DNA from: Rhizomys pruinosus
Lineage: Eukaryota; Chordata; Mammalia; Rodentia; Spalacidae
Reading direction: 5' to 3'
Assembly (NCBI GenBank): GCA_009823505.1
Contig: VZQC01000392.1
Coordinates: forward strand, 2,376,454 to 2,440,453
DNA length: 64,000 nucleotides
Below the pieces are notes generated by a model. The model saw only the letters and a program-made list of their open reading frames with translations. It searched no databases and was not told the DNA's origin. Both the position numbers and the translations under genes were made by a program. This document shows, piece by piece, positions 41,754 through 53,468 of the stretch (the stretch's first letter is position 1; the number at the start of each line of letters is the position of its first letter).

Positions 41754-44700
41754 GTTCCTTATTCTTTAAATTCTGTAACAGATGAGTTTTAAAAGATGGA
41801 AACTAATTAAAAGAGCACACCAATGCCAGGACGCAGCTCCAAGGCCCAGGACAGGGTCCTGGTGCCACTGTTGGGGGACAGCAGCCATGCATCCAGGAGG
41901 AAGGGGCACCCAGGCACCCCACACTGCCCACTGCAACCCTCAAACAGAAGCCTGGCCCTGCATAGCTCAGGGATGCCCTCGAGCCAAGTACCCTGGCTTC
42001 CTGCCAGGACAGCGCAAACTCTGGCTGGTTCCCAGCAGCTTCTGAGCCCTCTAAGGCCAAATCTACCCCAGCCACCATCGATTCTGGACAGTGTTTATAG
42101 TGTAGTGAGATGGATTCATCCTCCGGGGCAGCCTGCAGGGATTTAACGAGCAGACACCAGACTAGGGAAGGATGTGCTGGGGGCTGGGGACTAGAGGAAA
42201 ACCAGCCCCTACCCCAAGTGTCAGTACTGAATCAACAACTGCTCTTGGCCCCTGACCTCAGCCAGATGTGCCCCTCAGCCAGCTGTGCCCCCTCAGCATA
42301 CAAGCTGGCCATCCTGCCAAGTGCAGAGATGGAGACCAAGGTTTGGGGTGAAGGACAGTAGTGTGCTGACCCCCAGCTCAGTGTCTGCTGTGACTGACTG
42401 CCTTGATCCTGGGCAGCTGGCAGTGGAGGCACGATATAGGCACTCTGCCTACCATCTCTGGACCCCCACTCTTGGAGGATGGGCCAGTAACTGCCCCTCA
42501 GCATCTTTGCACACAGCACTGCTGGGAGTCCAAGAGACCCAGAATATAGTCCTAGGCTGGCCCAGAGCTAGCTGTGTCCTGTGTCCCATGTCCTGCCAAT
42601 GTGACTGTTGGAAAGGACTATCTTAAGGCCTATCAGTCCCCAGCCTCAGCTCCAGATGTCACACCTATTCCTTTTTGTGCAGGGCATGCAGGGCTGCTCT
42701 GTCCAGGTGGGGCTGAGCTGAACCACCAGCATCCAGGCCTCTCCTGCACCTTGGCCTCCCCCAGCCAGATCTGGATGCTTCTCACAGTGGGACACTCCCT
42801 GGCTTGTTCACAGTCACTTCTGTGCATGAGCCACCAGGGAAGCTGCCAGCCCAGGGAATGAAGCGGGCATCATGAGACTGGGCATGGGGTGGGGCCCCAG
42901 GGTCTTCGTGTTGGCCTCTGCTTCTTAGGGTGCTCAGGCAGCAGTTCTGCCAGGACCTAGTGGATGACAGTAAGGTAGAACCTTCCAGAAGAGCAACTGA
43001 CCTCAGCGACGTCCTGGGTATTCCCAGACCAGCTCCAGTGTATCCAGAGAAGACTCTTGGGATCCACATTGGAGTCACTGAAACCATTGGGTCAGAAAAA
43101 CCGTGTGGCTCTGGGTTTCAGTTCACACAAAAGCTGAAGCTGAGTTAGCCACAGAAACCAACAGAGCTGACCCGTGTCCACCCTCCATCCCCAGAGCAGT
43201 GTCTTTTCCAGAGTTGTAGTCAATGGGATTATGCAGGGTATGGCCTGGGGAGCCTGGCTTGCTTCACTCAGAAAGACTAAAGCAGCACAATCCCCAGCAC
43301 TGAGGTTAAGTGCAGGAGGACCAGGGGTACATGGCCAGCCTGGGCTAGATAGCAAGACAAAAGACAGGGAGGGAAGAAAGAGGGAGCCTCCCCCAAGGGG
43401 AGGGAGCATTGATAGCTCCCACGTGAACCAGTTCTGATCTTTTGGTGTGTATGAGTGTTTTGCCTGCATGTACGTAAGTGCACTCATGTGTGCAAAATCC
43501 ACAGAGGCCCAAGAAGGCATCAGATCCCCTGGATCTGATGTGGTGACATCACCATCCCCTGTGGTGACAAACCTGAGCTTGCTCTGCATGGGGGTGACCA
43601 AAGGACATCTTGGGAGGATGTGGCAGCAGGGCAAACCCAGCTGGAACATTCTGCCGCCATCCAATGCACTTGCTCTTTTAGGACTGCATGTGAGCTCCCT
43701 TGCTATCTGGGTGATTGCATTGTGCTGGATCCTGAGCATTGAACATTGGTGCTTTTGGCTGTGTCTAGAGCCTGGAGGGTGACAGCACCTTCCTGCCTGG
43801 GCCTGGGCCCTGCTTGGCCATCTTGTTTATCCCTGTCTGGCCACCCTGTCCTGTCCACTATTTGGCCACCCAACTCAGCATGGCTGGCCTCTTCTTCACA
43901 ATGTCTGGGCACTGTCAACTCCCACTCACCTAGGGAATATGGGGCTCAGCAGCCTTTGGGGGTGAGCATGTCCTCTGGGTACCTAAGGCCTCAAAGCCCT
44001 CACACCAGCCTGGGCTCCTGGTCCATTTTTGGGAGACACTCCATTCAGGGGTTCAAGAGGTGCCAGGGCTGTGGAGCACCTTCCTCCGAGGTGTGTTAAA
44101 AATGGAATCACACAGGCACCTTGCCCTCCACACACCAACAAAGCTGACAACACAGGCTAAAAATAACAGGTGTTTCTCCTGGAGGCGACAGAGCGCTGAC
44201 GCGTGCTTGCAGCCAGGCTGCCTCTGCACGGCAAGGTGCCTGAGACGGAGGCTACAGACAAGGGGCCCTGGGTCTCTCAGATTTCACAGGCCATTAAAGA
44301 ATGCACAAAATCCTGTTCAATGGCCAAAGGCTGCAGACCCTGAACGCCCATGCCCAGCAGCTCTGGATTAGGCTGTACAGGCAGCACGGGGTCTCATGTA
44401 AGAGCTCTCTTCTGCTTCAGTCCAGAGCCACTTTGGAACCTTCTCCATGTGTCCCTGGATGCCCTTGTCCACTAAAGAGATGAGACAGTGAAAGAGGGTG
44501 TAGCACGAGGAGACATCACCCCTGAGGGCCACCCCTGTGAACCTTGGGCCTCAGAGGGCCTGTGCCTCTCCCTTGCCCTGTGGCTGTGCCAGGGCCTCAA
44601 CAATTCAAAGCCTTGAGTCCTTTGGAGTGTTCAACTTTGACCAAAAAGCCAAGAGGCTGAGAGCAGGAGTCAGGGGAGCCAGAGTAGCTCAGGTTGGCTA

Positions 44701-45929
44701 GTTCCCCAGACACCCAGCACAAGCTTCCACCTCCCACCAGGCCAGCTGACCAGCCAGGATGATTCTGAGGGACACACAGCTGGGGGCTCCACCATGTGCA
44801 GCAACCTTCTCACCCTCTGCAGCCCCTCCCCCAGGGATCCCACTCAGTTTCCCTGGGGACACCTGTCTATAGAGCAGGGTTGGGACCTCCGTCACCTCTG
44901 TTCCGTGCTGGCTCCCTCCTGCCACAGCACGCAGCCTCAGCAGACAGACCGGGAAGCAGGTTTTTAGGTCAGCTGGTCAGTGGCAAAGCGGTGGGAAAGA
45001 ACCAAGAAAGCACTTCATGGCAGGGCCTTCCTGCGCTTCTCCAGCCAGGCTGAAATTCATAAGAAAGTCTGGTTTTCTACACGAAATTCTGGGAGCCCCC
45101 TGTGCCTCTTGGCTGTTACCCTTATGTGGAATCCACCGGCATGTTCCTACCGAGGCGGGCCAGAGAAGAGGTCACAGAACTCTCATTGGACTGGGCTCCC
45201 TTCCCCGACCTCAGTGACTGGCTTGAAGGAACAATGGAGGAAGTTTTCCCTTTGACCAGATGCTTCTGCAGGGCACGGCTTGTGGCCTCCAAGCAAGCAG
45301 CAGTTCTTTCCCACCAGTGCCATACATCCCCATGCATTGCCTAGACCGCTGCCAGAATCTGCAGGTCCAAGGTGTCCATCAAGCCACAGCAGATGCCCAG
45401 GCTGACGAAGCAGGCGGACCATCCTAGGTAGACTACAGGACAATGCTAATCCTTCCTCTGGGCCTCAGAAACCAGCCTGGACTCCAATCTCCAGCCCCCT
45501 GAGCCTAGCAGGCCTGGGGCCTTCCTGTGCAGAAGTGTACAGCCACTCCTCCAGAGGCCTCTGCCTCCTGCCTGCTGGTGTCTACCCAGGCCCCTCACCC
45601 AGCCAGGTGCCAAGTGTTCTCCCTCTATGAGAGGGGCTGCTCACACTGGCTGTTTCTAGAAAGTGCTCTGTGACCTGGGTCCTGGAATACTGTCTGCTCA
45701 CTCTCCTAGGCCAGCCTGATAGTCCTGGGCTACCAACGCTGGAGCCCCACAATGCAGGAGACATAGGCTTTTCCAGCACCACTCTCAAGGCTGGAATCTG
45801 GAAAATTCCCTCACAGAGCAGACCGCTGGAAAGCTTTCCCGGGCTCTGACCTGCTGCAGAGTCTTATGCCGCAGGTTGTCCCTAAGCAAATGCACATGTA
45901 GCCCAGAAGGTCACATTCAAAAGGAGGGG

Positions 45930-46015
45930 TATCTAAGCTTGGTGGCACACAACCTTAGCAGAAGGGTGAGTTGGAAATTACACAGTGAGACTCTGTCTCA
46001 AACAACAACAAAGCC
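45930..46015 (+). mobile_element. Old B1-like fragment
   Basis: AAGCTTGGTGGCACACAACC and GAGACTCTGTCTCAAACAAC with the middle missing. Confidence 0.5.
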
Positions 46016-48570
46016 TCCTACACATACCCAGAGGCAAATCACATACACAGCCATATACCAGGCCCTCACGTGCACACCCGTGCACCTACTATGCCAAGCA
46101 CCATGGCATGTTTATAGACATAGTGAACAAAAATGTCATCTTTGATAAAGTCTTCCCCCATAGAACAGATGCTTATAATATGCCAGAATACAGAATTCCT
46201 TCCCGGACCCCACACAACTGCTATTCTCATGTATGACAGCTGTCCACAAACGTTCTTTCTCCTTCTGTGAGCCAGCCTTATCCCTCACGGCTCATGGCTG
46301 TGGTTTTGGCCATCAAAGAGCTATGACTGGTGATAGGCAGGCAGGGACCTGAGTGGTAGAGGAGGCGTTTCCAGTAAGCCATTTCCAAACCAGCTAACCA
46401 AGATACACATTTAGCCTATTCTCAGGCCTGCCCTTAAGATCCCATCCGAGACTTGATTCAAACTTGTTCTGACCCTGAGGGTAGAAGGCTACACCCCAGC
46501 CCAGGGCCCTCCCAGAACGTCACTGAGGACAGAGCCCTAGGCGTGGCCCACTGACAGCATGCTAGCTCAAGCCTTTTCTCAGCATATGCATTGTGGTTCT
46601 GTGGAGATCAGGCACGGATGGGACTAGGACAGGCATGGGGCGGGCAGATGTGGGGGCAGGAGGGAAGTCAGCTGAGGGGGGAGGACAGTGTTTCTGGGAT
46701 TTGTCGAAGGTTACCAGAGGGGAGTGAACCATCTTCCAGGTTAGCATTTGGTGTCTATACACTGGGGACAGTCCCAAAGGACATCAGTACAGAGCTGGGG
46801 ACCAAGAGCCCATGCCTGAGGTGATGCCTTGAGCAGGCTTGTCTCCACCAGTGTGTGGGGGGAGGTTGGGGGGCGATGGCAGGAGGACACAGGGAGGGGC
46901 CTGCGTCTCTGCAGGAGGCTGGCCCACAGGCTCCCGTCTCAGTGGGGCAGGGAGTGCCTGCTGCCTCTGGCTGTGCAATGAAGACAGCAGCCCGGCGCTG
47001 AGGAGAACCACATGGCCTCGCCTTCTGCTGCCCTAAACAGATATTCATCAGGACAGTGACTAAATGAGCTCCAAGAGGTCTCAGGGCCAGTTCTGCTGGG
47101 CAGCTTGGCCAGCAGACCCAGCTCAGGTACCTGCTGGGCACCCAAGTGACACCAGCTGAAGGCCCACTGGGTCGGCAGGCTGTGTGCAGGATGGTTCCCT
47201 CCCAAGGCCGACAGGAGGCCTCGCCCCACCATCTGCTCCTGACTCGGCCATAGACTCCAGCCCAGAGTTTAACAATCCCATCCTAGAAGTAGCAGTTGCT
47301 CATGTGTGCTATGGGTCACAGATACACTCTGCCAAATGGGGACCTCATTTCAGTGTCAGAATAAGGGGCAGGTGTCTGTGGCATGGGGGCACATCTTGGA
47401 GGCTAGCTGCCACTCAGCCAGCTCTGACCACTCTTGGCGTCCCTGGACCTTGTTCTGGTACACCAGAGAATGAGGCCCCAGCCTCCTCACCACTGTGCCA
47501 CTCAGAGACTCTGACCCTCAGATAGGGGGGTGGGATACACCCATGTCCCCTCCCTGAGCCACTAGAAGACCCTGACCTTCACCCATGTCCTCTCTCTGGA
47601 TCACTTCGAGATCCCAGCCCTCAGGAAGGGGTGATGAGAGGGGAGATATTTGTGTCCTCAAAGCAGAGCTACTCATGAAGGAGGAAGGCCTTTGACAAGA
47701 ACCCTGGTGGTCTCCAATGAGGACAGAGTGGGCCGTGCCCTGCAGGTAGAGGAAAGTGAGGCAGCAGGCTTTATGCCAGCTGTGCAACTGCATGACCCCA
47801 TGGCTCTGGGAAAATGGGGAGATTGGTCTTTGGGGGGCCTCAGTTTCCCCACTTTTCAAAGCAGGTAACACAGGCACCTGATGGTGGGACTGAGGAGCAT
47901 CAAGTAAGAGTTTATGAGGTACCCTCAGCCCAGCCCAGCTGCCAGCGAGGGTCTGGGCCTTGCACCTGCACCACAGCTCCTCAGCATTGCCCTTGCTGGT
48001 GTTAGTTAGCTGCACAACCTGCTATGTATTTCCTCCCTTTCAGCCAGGGGCACAGCACTGGCACCGGGCACAGAGGCACGCTGCCATCACGGGCCAAGAT
48101 GACGCGCACATTTTTCTAGGTGTGTATAGTGGAAACAAAACCAAAATATTAGCACAAAGCTAAGTTTGTTTTACAGCTGCAGTGATCTATGGCGGTACTT
48201 GTTCCGCTTTGTCTAAACAGCTCTCTTCGTGCATTCCCAGCCACTGCCAGCTTCCTGCCCACTGTCGTCTGCGGCAGCTGAGCCTAAGGGCAGCAGGTCC
48301 AAGGGCTCAGCTGAGATCCCGCAGGGCATAGAACTCCCGCAGGAACAGAGTCAACCCAACAGCATCCAGGAGCTCCAAGCCCTGCTTCCTCCTGGCACAG
48401 CTGGAGAGGGAACAAAGCACCAGGGCCCATCGGGCTGGGCCGGCCACGCTTAGGGTGTCTGCATGTCCAGGGCTTCAGCGGGGCCCAGGGCTCTCCTGGC
48501 CTCCGAAAACATGACGGCTGTGGTCCATAAGAAGCAGGATCTCCTGACTGGCCCCGGCACAGCCCCAGCC

Positions 48571-48622
48571 TCCCTGGATGCCCATACTAGCTGCCTCCCT
48601 GGACGCCCATACTAGCTGTGCT
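48571..48622 (+). repeat. Short tandem duplication (about 26 bp, two copies)
   Basis: CTCCCTGGATGCCCATACTA is followed by CTCCCTGGACGCCCATACTA. Confidence 0.85.
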
Positions 48623-49329
48623 TCTTCCCGGAGCCCCCACTGCACCAACTCTCTGGGCTGCGGGATTCTTCTGTGAGAAGCTGCTCTCAGGAGCAGCAGG
48701 GTTCCTGTCACCCTCCCAGGAGTTCAGTCCCAGTGACTCAGCCCGGAAAGAGGTGAGAAGCAGGCAACCATCTGTGTCCATGCGTGAACAGAGCTCATAA
48801 TGACAGAGACACAAAGGACTTCAGACCTGTTTCCCAAGGTGGCACCACTCCGTATCCCTCTTGGCGAAGCACGCATCACACCAGTAACAATACTGAAATG
48901 TTCCACAGCTCAGGGGAAGTGCAGAGTCAGAGGAAGTGGAAGCTCCAGGGCACATCGTTGGGGAGATGAAGCCGGTGGGCAGGCTGGAGTGACAGCTGAG
49001 ACTAGTGGCTCTGTGAAAGCATCTCCACTGTGCTCTGTGAATAACCGTGCTTTCATTAGAGTTCAAGCCTACGTTACACTCATACTTGATATGGCTGCTG
49101 ACACATCCCCCACCCATGCACTCTGAACAGCCGATGCCAGTGATCATCCTACTGGCTACTGCTGGCCACAACTCCCACCTGCCAGGTGTGCTCTTTATCA
49201 GGAGGAGCTGATCTCCACCTCCCCAGCCTCTTGGGGGCCCAACACTTCCCAGGGCACAAGAAAACTGGAGGCCGGGAAAGATGGACAACCTGGTCTGGGT
49301 TGCCCTGCCGGAGCTAGGAAAGTATGATC

Positions 49330-49430
49330 TTTTGGCCAGCCTGGTCTACATAGCGAGTTCCAGGTCAACTGGGGCTACAGAGAGACTCTGACTCAAGAAA
49401 AAAAAACAAAACAAAAAAGAAAAAGAAAGG
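49330..49430 (+). mobile_element. B1 SINE 3' half
   Basis: GGCCAGCCTGGTCTACATAG, GGTCAACTGGGGCTACAGAG, then an A/C-rich tail; the head is absent. Confidence 0.88.
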
Positions 49431-49848
49431 GATATGTATTTAGAATACTGTAGGAAATTACATTGCTCTAGGAGTTGACAGAAGTGCGATTCCTTAAGGG
49501 TCTATGACTTCTCCAGCCATATACACTTCCATGTCTATATAACCATGCATCATTTCCCTTCCTATTTAGGGGGCCTTAAGTCCAATTAGACAGCTGTTGA
49601 TTACCCCCCAAATAAAGTGCCACAACTGCACCAGTAGACATAGTTGGCTGGGTGGGTCATTGTTGTGGTTTGTAGGCTTTACGGGTGGGTAGGACCACTG
49701 ATTGACTTTCCCCCTTGGCGGCTTGCACAGTGTCCTCTGATGCTATGAGGGCTTGTCTTCAAGGGGGAGCTTTCAATTGAGTTCCAGACCCGTGTCTGAA
49801 ATATGTTGTGTCTTCACCAATAGTCTTCGAAACCAGTTGACATGCCAA
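49431..49848. other. Unassigned stretch
   Basis: No recognised feature. Confidence 0.4.
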
Positions 49849-50064
49849 GGTGGATGGGGGAACGTCCTGGGGTCCTGCTTCAAGGTGAAGAGGTGGATGG
49901 GGGGACGTCCTGGGGTCCTGCTTCAAGATGAAGAGGTGGATGGGGGGGTGTCCTGGGGTCCTGCTTCAAGATGAAGAGGTGGATGGGGGGACATCCTGGG
50001 GTCCTGCTTCAAGGTGAAGAGGTGGATGGGGGGACGTCCTGGGGCCCTGCTTCAAGATGAAGAG
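49849..50064 (+). repeat. Minisatellite, five units of 43 bp
   Basis: GGTGGATGGG starts at 49849, 49892, 49935, 49978 and 50021, an exact 43-bp period. Units differ by a few bases (AAGGTGAAG versus AAGATGAAG; GGACGTCC versus GGACATCC). Confidence 0.97.
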
Positions 50065-50189
50065 CCACAGGCAAGCAGTGGAGGCTGAGGGAGAGAGAAT
50101 CGGTTTCCTCAAGGACCAGCTCCCTGAGAGGCTATCTAATCTCAAACTGGCAGCCCTAAACACACAAGCACCATTAAATGGACTCAGTG

Positions 50190-50260
50190 CATTATATATA
50201 TATAATATATATATTATATATATTTATATATATATATTATTAATTATTCATAATTAGTAT
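50190..50260. repeat. (AT)n microsatellite
   Basis: ATATATATATAATATATATA-type run, self-complementary. Confidence 0.95.
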
Positions 50261-50436
50261 ATGTGCAAAAGTATTCAAGAAGACAAGAAGATTGAGAGGG
50301 AGTAGGGGCCCAGGAGCACTTGGAGGGAGACTTGGAGAGAGATGGAAAGAATACAAAGGCAAAATTCATGTCGGAAATCTCAAAAGTAAAAAAAAAAGTT
50401 TTAAATCACTTCATTAGATTTTTTTTTTTAAATCTG
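50261..50436. other. Unassigned, possibly L1 3' UTR-like
   Basis: GGAGGGAGACTTGGAGAGAG followed by an A-run is weakly like an L1 end; not secure. Confidence 0.25.
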
Positions 50437-50690
50437 GGGCCTGGAGAGATAGACTAGAGTTTAAGAGCGCCGGACGCTCTTAGCAGGAAACGTCGGTTCG
50501 ATCCCACACACCCCACATGGCGGCTCTAAAAGACCGTCTGAAAACTGCCAATTCCAGGAGAACTCCAGTTCAGGGGAATCCCAGAGACCCTTCTGACCTC
50601 CGCAGCGTATGCACGACACGGGTGCACAAAACTTGCATGCAGGAAGCACAGTACTTCATACACATACAGAAATAAAAACTAAATATAAAA
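50437..50690 (+). mobile_element. B2 SINE, indel-rich
   Basis: GGCCTGGAGAGATAGACTAG head, GGTTCGATCCCACACACCCC, then many extra or missing single bases (GCGTATGCACGACACGGGTG). Confidence 0.92.
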
Positions 50691-50714
50691 AAAAAAAAAT
50701 TTAAAAAAAAGAAG

Positions 50715-50900
50715 TATAATCCTGGGGCTACAAGGAGACCCTGTCTCGAAAAGACCAAAAAAAAAAAAAAAAGTATAATGAAAGCCAGACATGTTGGCAC
50801 ATACCTTTAATCCCAGCATTCTGGGAGGCATAGGCATGCAGATCTCTGTAAATTCAAGACCAGCCTGGTTTACATGGCAAATTCCAGGCCAGCTGGAAAA
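50715..50900 (+). mobile_element. Two B1 pieces (3' end, then nearly full copy)
   Basis: GGGGCTACAAGGAGACCCTG at 50723 is a B1 3' end. Beyond its A-run a second B1 starts GCCAGACATGTTGGCACATA and reads to GGCCAGCTGGAA. Confidence 0.85.
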
Positions 50901-51354
50901 AGTGTAATCCAATGTTTATACATTAGACATGGCCTTTTAGTATCCATTGAAATTTTTTATCAATTTTCACAAGAATGTTGGTTTCTGGTTCTCTTCACTT
51001 TGATGAGGTCTTTGTCTGAACTTGGCGTATGGAACAGAAGGCTTCCTAATCAGCGGACACATGTTCTGAAAGCCTTTATTTTGGAGGAGAGTCTGTGAAA
51101 AATTAGTAACACTTCTTCTATCTTTGCTTTAATTGTTCAAATTTAGGTATTCTTGCTCTTTTTATGCAATAAAGATGATAATGAAAAAGAAAAAAAAATA
51201 TAAAAAGAGCTCAGATAAATAACAATGCACCTCAAGGTCCTAAAAAGACAGGAACAGCCCAGATCCAAAAGCAGTTGATAGCAAGAAACAACGATCAAGG
51301 CAGCAACCAGTGAAACGGGGACAAATTCAAGCAACCCCCATCTGTGACAGTTCG
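50901..51354. other. Unassigned AT-rich stretch
   Basis: No recognised feature. Confidence 0.4.
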
Positions 51355-51866
51355 TAAGTGTCCCCACAGCTCCAGGTATTTGGACATTTTGTCCTCAGTT
51401 GGTGGCCCTGTTTCAGGAGGTCTTAGATGGTATGGCCATGCTGGAGGAACCACATCATTGGGGGTGGGCTTAGAGAATTCTTTTTTTTTCTTTTTTTGGT
51501 CTGTTTGAGACAGGGTCTCCCTTTAGTCCCAGCTGGCCTAGAGCTCACTATGTAGACCAGGCTGGCCTTGAACTCACAGAAATCCACCTGCCTCTGCCTC
51601 TGCTGGGATTAAAGGCATGCACCACCACGCCCAGCTGAGAATTCTTAAACCTTGCCAGATTTCCAGGTGCTCTCTGCTTCCTGCACCTGCTTGGAGCTGA
51701 AGCTGTGATCACTCAGCTTTCTGCTCTGGCCACCTCTGCCACCATGCCTCCCCACCATGATGGACTCTAACCCTCTGGACTGTACGCCAATAAACTCTTC
51801 CTTCTACAAGTTGCCTTGGTCATGGTGTTTTATTATAGCAACAGAAAAGGAACTAATCCACCATCA
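51355..51866 (+). mobile_element. MaLR-like LTR split by a B1
   Basis: GGTATTTGGACATTTTGTCC and GGTATGGCCATGCTGGAGGA precede the B1; after it come CACCATGCCTCCCCACCATG, AATAAACTCTTCCTTCTACA as poly(A) signal, and GTTTTATTATAGCAACAGAA at the end. The order is that of a MaLR LTR. Confidence 0.7.
51483..51636 (-). mobile_element. B1 SINE nested in an LTR, with target-site duplication
   Basis: TTTGAGACAGGGTCTCCCTT, TGTAGACCAGGCTGGCCTTG, CACCACGCCCAGC. The 10-bp repeat GAGAATTCTT lies at 51473-51482 and 51637-51646. Confidence 0.96.
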
Positions 51867-52034
51867 AAACTGGAATGATGTTCTTCACAGCACTAGAAAA
51901 AGCAATCCTAAATTTCCTATTCAGAGTACAAGAGGCTGACATTAACAGTCCTTAGCAGAAAGAGCAATGCAGGATGTGGGTGCCGCAACAACTGACCTCA
52001 AATTATACTACAGAGCCACAGTAACAAAACCAGC
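51867..52034. other. Unassigned spacer
   Basis: No recognised feature. Confidence 0.4.
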
Positions 52035-52420
52035 ATGGTGCTTGCTTGGTTTCTTCCTATTGTTGTGATAAAATATGCTGACAATAGCAATTTAAATGGC
52101 ACATGCCTTTAATCCTAGCACTTGGGAGGCTGAGGCAGGTGGATCTATGTGAGTTCCAGGCCTGGTCTACAGAGCGAGTTCCAGGACAGCTGGGGCTACA
52201 GGAAGACCCTGTCTCGAAAAAGACAAAAAAAAAAAAAAAAAAAAAAAAGAATAAAGAAAGAAAGGGTTTATTTCTCGGCCACATTTTCACAGCCAGCACA
52301 GTCAGATCACTGTGGTTAGTCAAGCAGCCAGAGCTTGAAGGATCTGGTCAACCACCCATCCATGGTCAAGAAGTAGAGAGCAATGGACACAGGATGCTGT
52401 TTCAGCTGGAAAAGGAGAAA
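52035..52420 (-). mobile_element. MaLR-like LTR split by a B1
   Basis: TTGTTGTGATAAAATATGCT at the left (complement of the LTR 3' end), the B1, then GGGTTTATTTCTCGGCCACA and AGAGAGCAATGGACACAGGA, as in antisense rodent MaLR-type LTRs. Confidence 0.6.
52096..52252 (+). mobile_element. B1 SINE nested in an LTR
   Basis: Lacks the first bases of the head; ATGGCACATGCCTTTAATCC, CACTTGGGAGGCTGAGGCAG, AGACCCTGTCTCGAAAAAGA, long A-run. Confidence 0.93.
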
Positions 52421-52504
52421 AGACACAAGGAAAAGAACAAGAGACAAATCACAAAACAAGATAGTTAAAGGAAATTAGATAAAGTAAAGCAACTAAAAAA
52501 CAGA

Positions 52505-52617
52505 AAAACTGGGTGTGGTGGCCCATTCATTTCTCCCAGCACTCAGCGAGGCAGAATCCAGCAGATAATCTGTGAGTTCCCGACAGGCCTGGCCTGTCTA
52601 AAAAAGAGTTACCCTAT

Positions 52618-52650
<33 letters not shown>
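52505..52650 (+). mobile_element. B1 SINE, indel-rich, with long A-run
   Basis: AACTGGGTGTGGTGGCCCAT head, CCCAGCACTCAGCGAGGCAG, then irregular sequence and about 32 A at 52619-52650. Confidence 0.8.
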
Positions 52651-52651
<1 letters not shown>

Positions 52652-53442
52652 AAGAGAAACATAACGATTAGGCTCCTGATGCAATGTCAGAACTAGGATG
52701 ATGACCAGTGTGACCTATGCAGGAATGAGGGACAAGGCTCTGTGGAACGGGGAAGGGGCAGCTCAGAGTAGGACCGAGGATGATCAGGATGCAGTCTCCA
52801 GGGGCTCATGCTTTCTTCTAGGACCTGTGGCACCTGGCAAGGCAGAGGTGGGGTCCAGCCTCAGGGGACCCCACAGTCTAGGGCTGGGCAGAGGCTGGAA
52901 TGTGGTGGGAAGCCTGTGCTCTTCCCTACCAGTAAGTAGCCATGAGCTCACACATGACCTGCAGAGATATTGCTTCTCTGCTCAGCCCTTGCCAGGCACA
53001 AACCCAGACGGAGCCTCTGAACACCAGGAATGTCCAACTGGAGCAAAGGGCTGCAGGTCAGTGACTAGTGGGCGGGGAGGGAGGTCCTGAGGCGCCCCAG
53101 CCAAACAAGCAGGTGGTGGGAATCCCCTGTGCCTGGCCAGAGACCCAAGGAGAGCAAGCCCCACGGCAGAAGGAAAATTAGTAACACACTCACCCCACCA
53201 GCAGGAAAAATAACAGAACACACAATTTTCTCAACAGACTCCTGAACAAAATTAAATGAAACTCCACATCTCTGTGTGATAAAAACACTCTGCAATCAAG
53301 AATAACAGGTTTCATCACTCTTGTGATGGGGACCTGTTTAAAAGCAAACGCCTACAGGTACCTGGTAGATTGTGCTGGCTCCCCCTAAGAGCACACAGAC
53401 TCATGCACACACACATGCTGCACAATTCTGTCCTGAGGATGA
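52651..53442. other. Unassigned stretch
   Basis: No recognised feature. Confidence 0.4.
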
Positions 53443-53468
53443 CACACACACACACACACACACACACA
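53443..53468 (+). repeat. (CA)n microsatellite
   Basis: About 13 CA units. Confidence 0.96.

Larger units (their letters stand above)
41754..49325. other. Longest nearly repeat-free stretch (7.5 kb)
   Basis: Only scraps of old SINEs were seen (43290-43370 B1/B4-like; 43440-43550 antisense B2/B3-like; 45930-46015 B1-like). No exon could be supported; many ORFs overlap in several frames and none shows a domain. By inference this is intergenic DNA between Slx9 and Adarb1; unannotated lncRNA exons or regulatory elements are possible. Confidence 0.5.

Noticed and set aside
46045..46140. Possible MIR element (phrase like CTACTATGCCAAGCACCATG)
   Set aside because: Only about 20 bases resemble the MIR core; too little to annotate.
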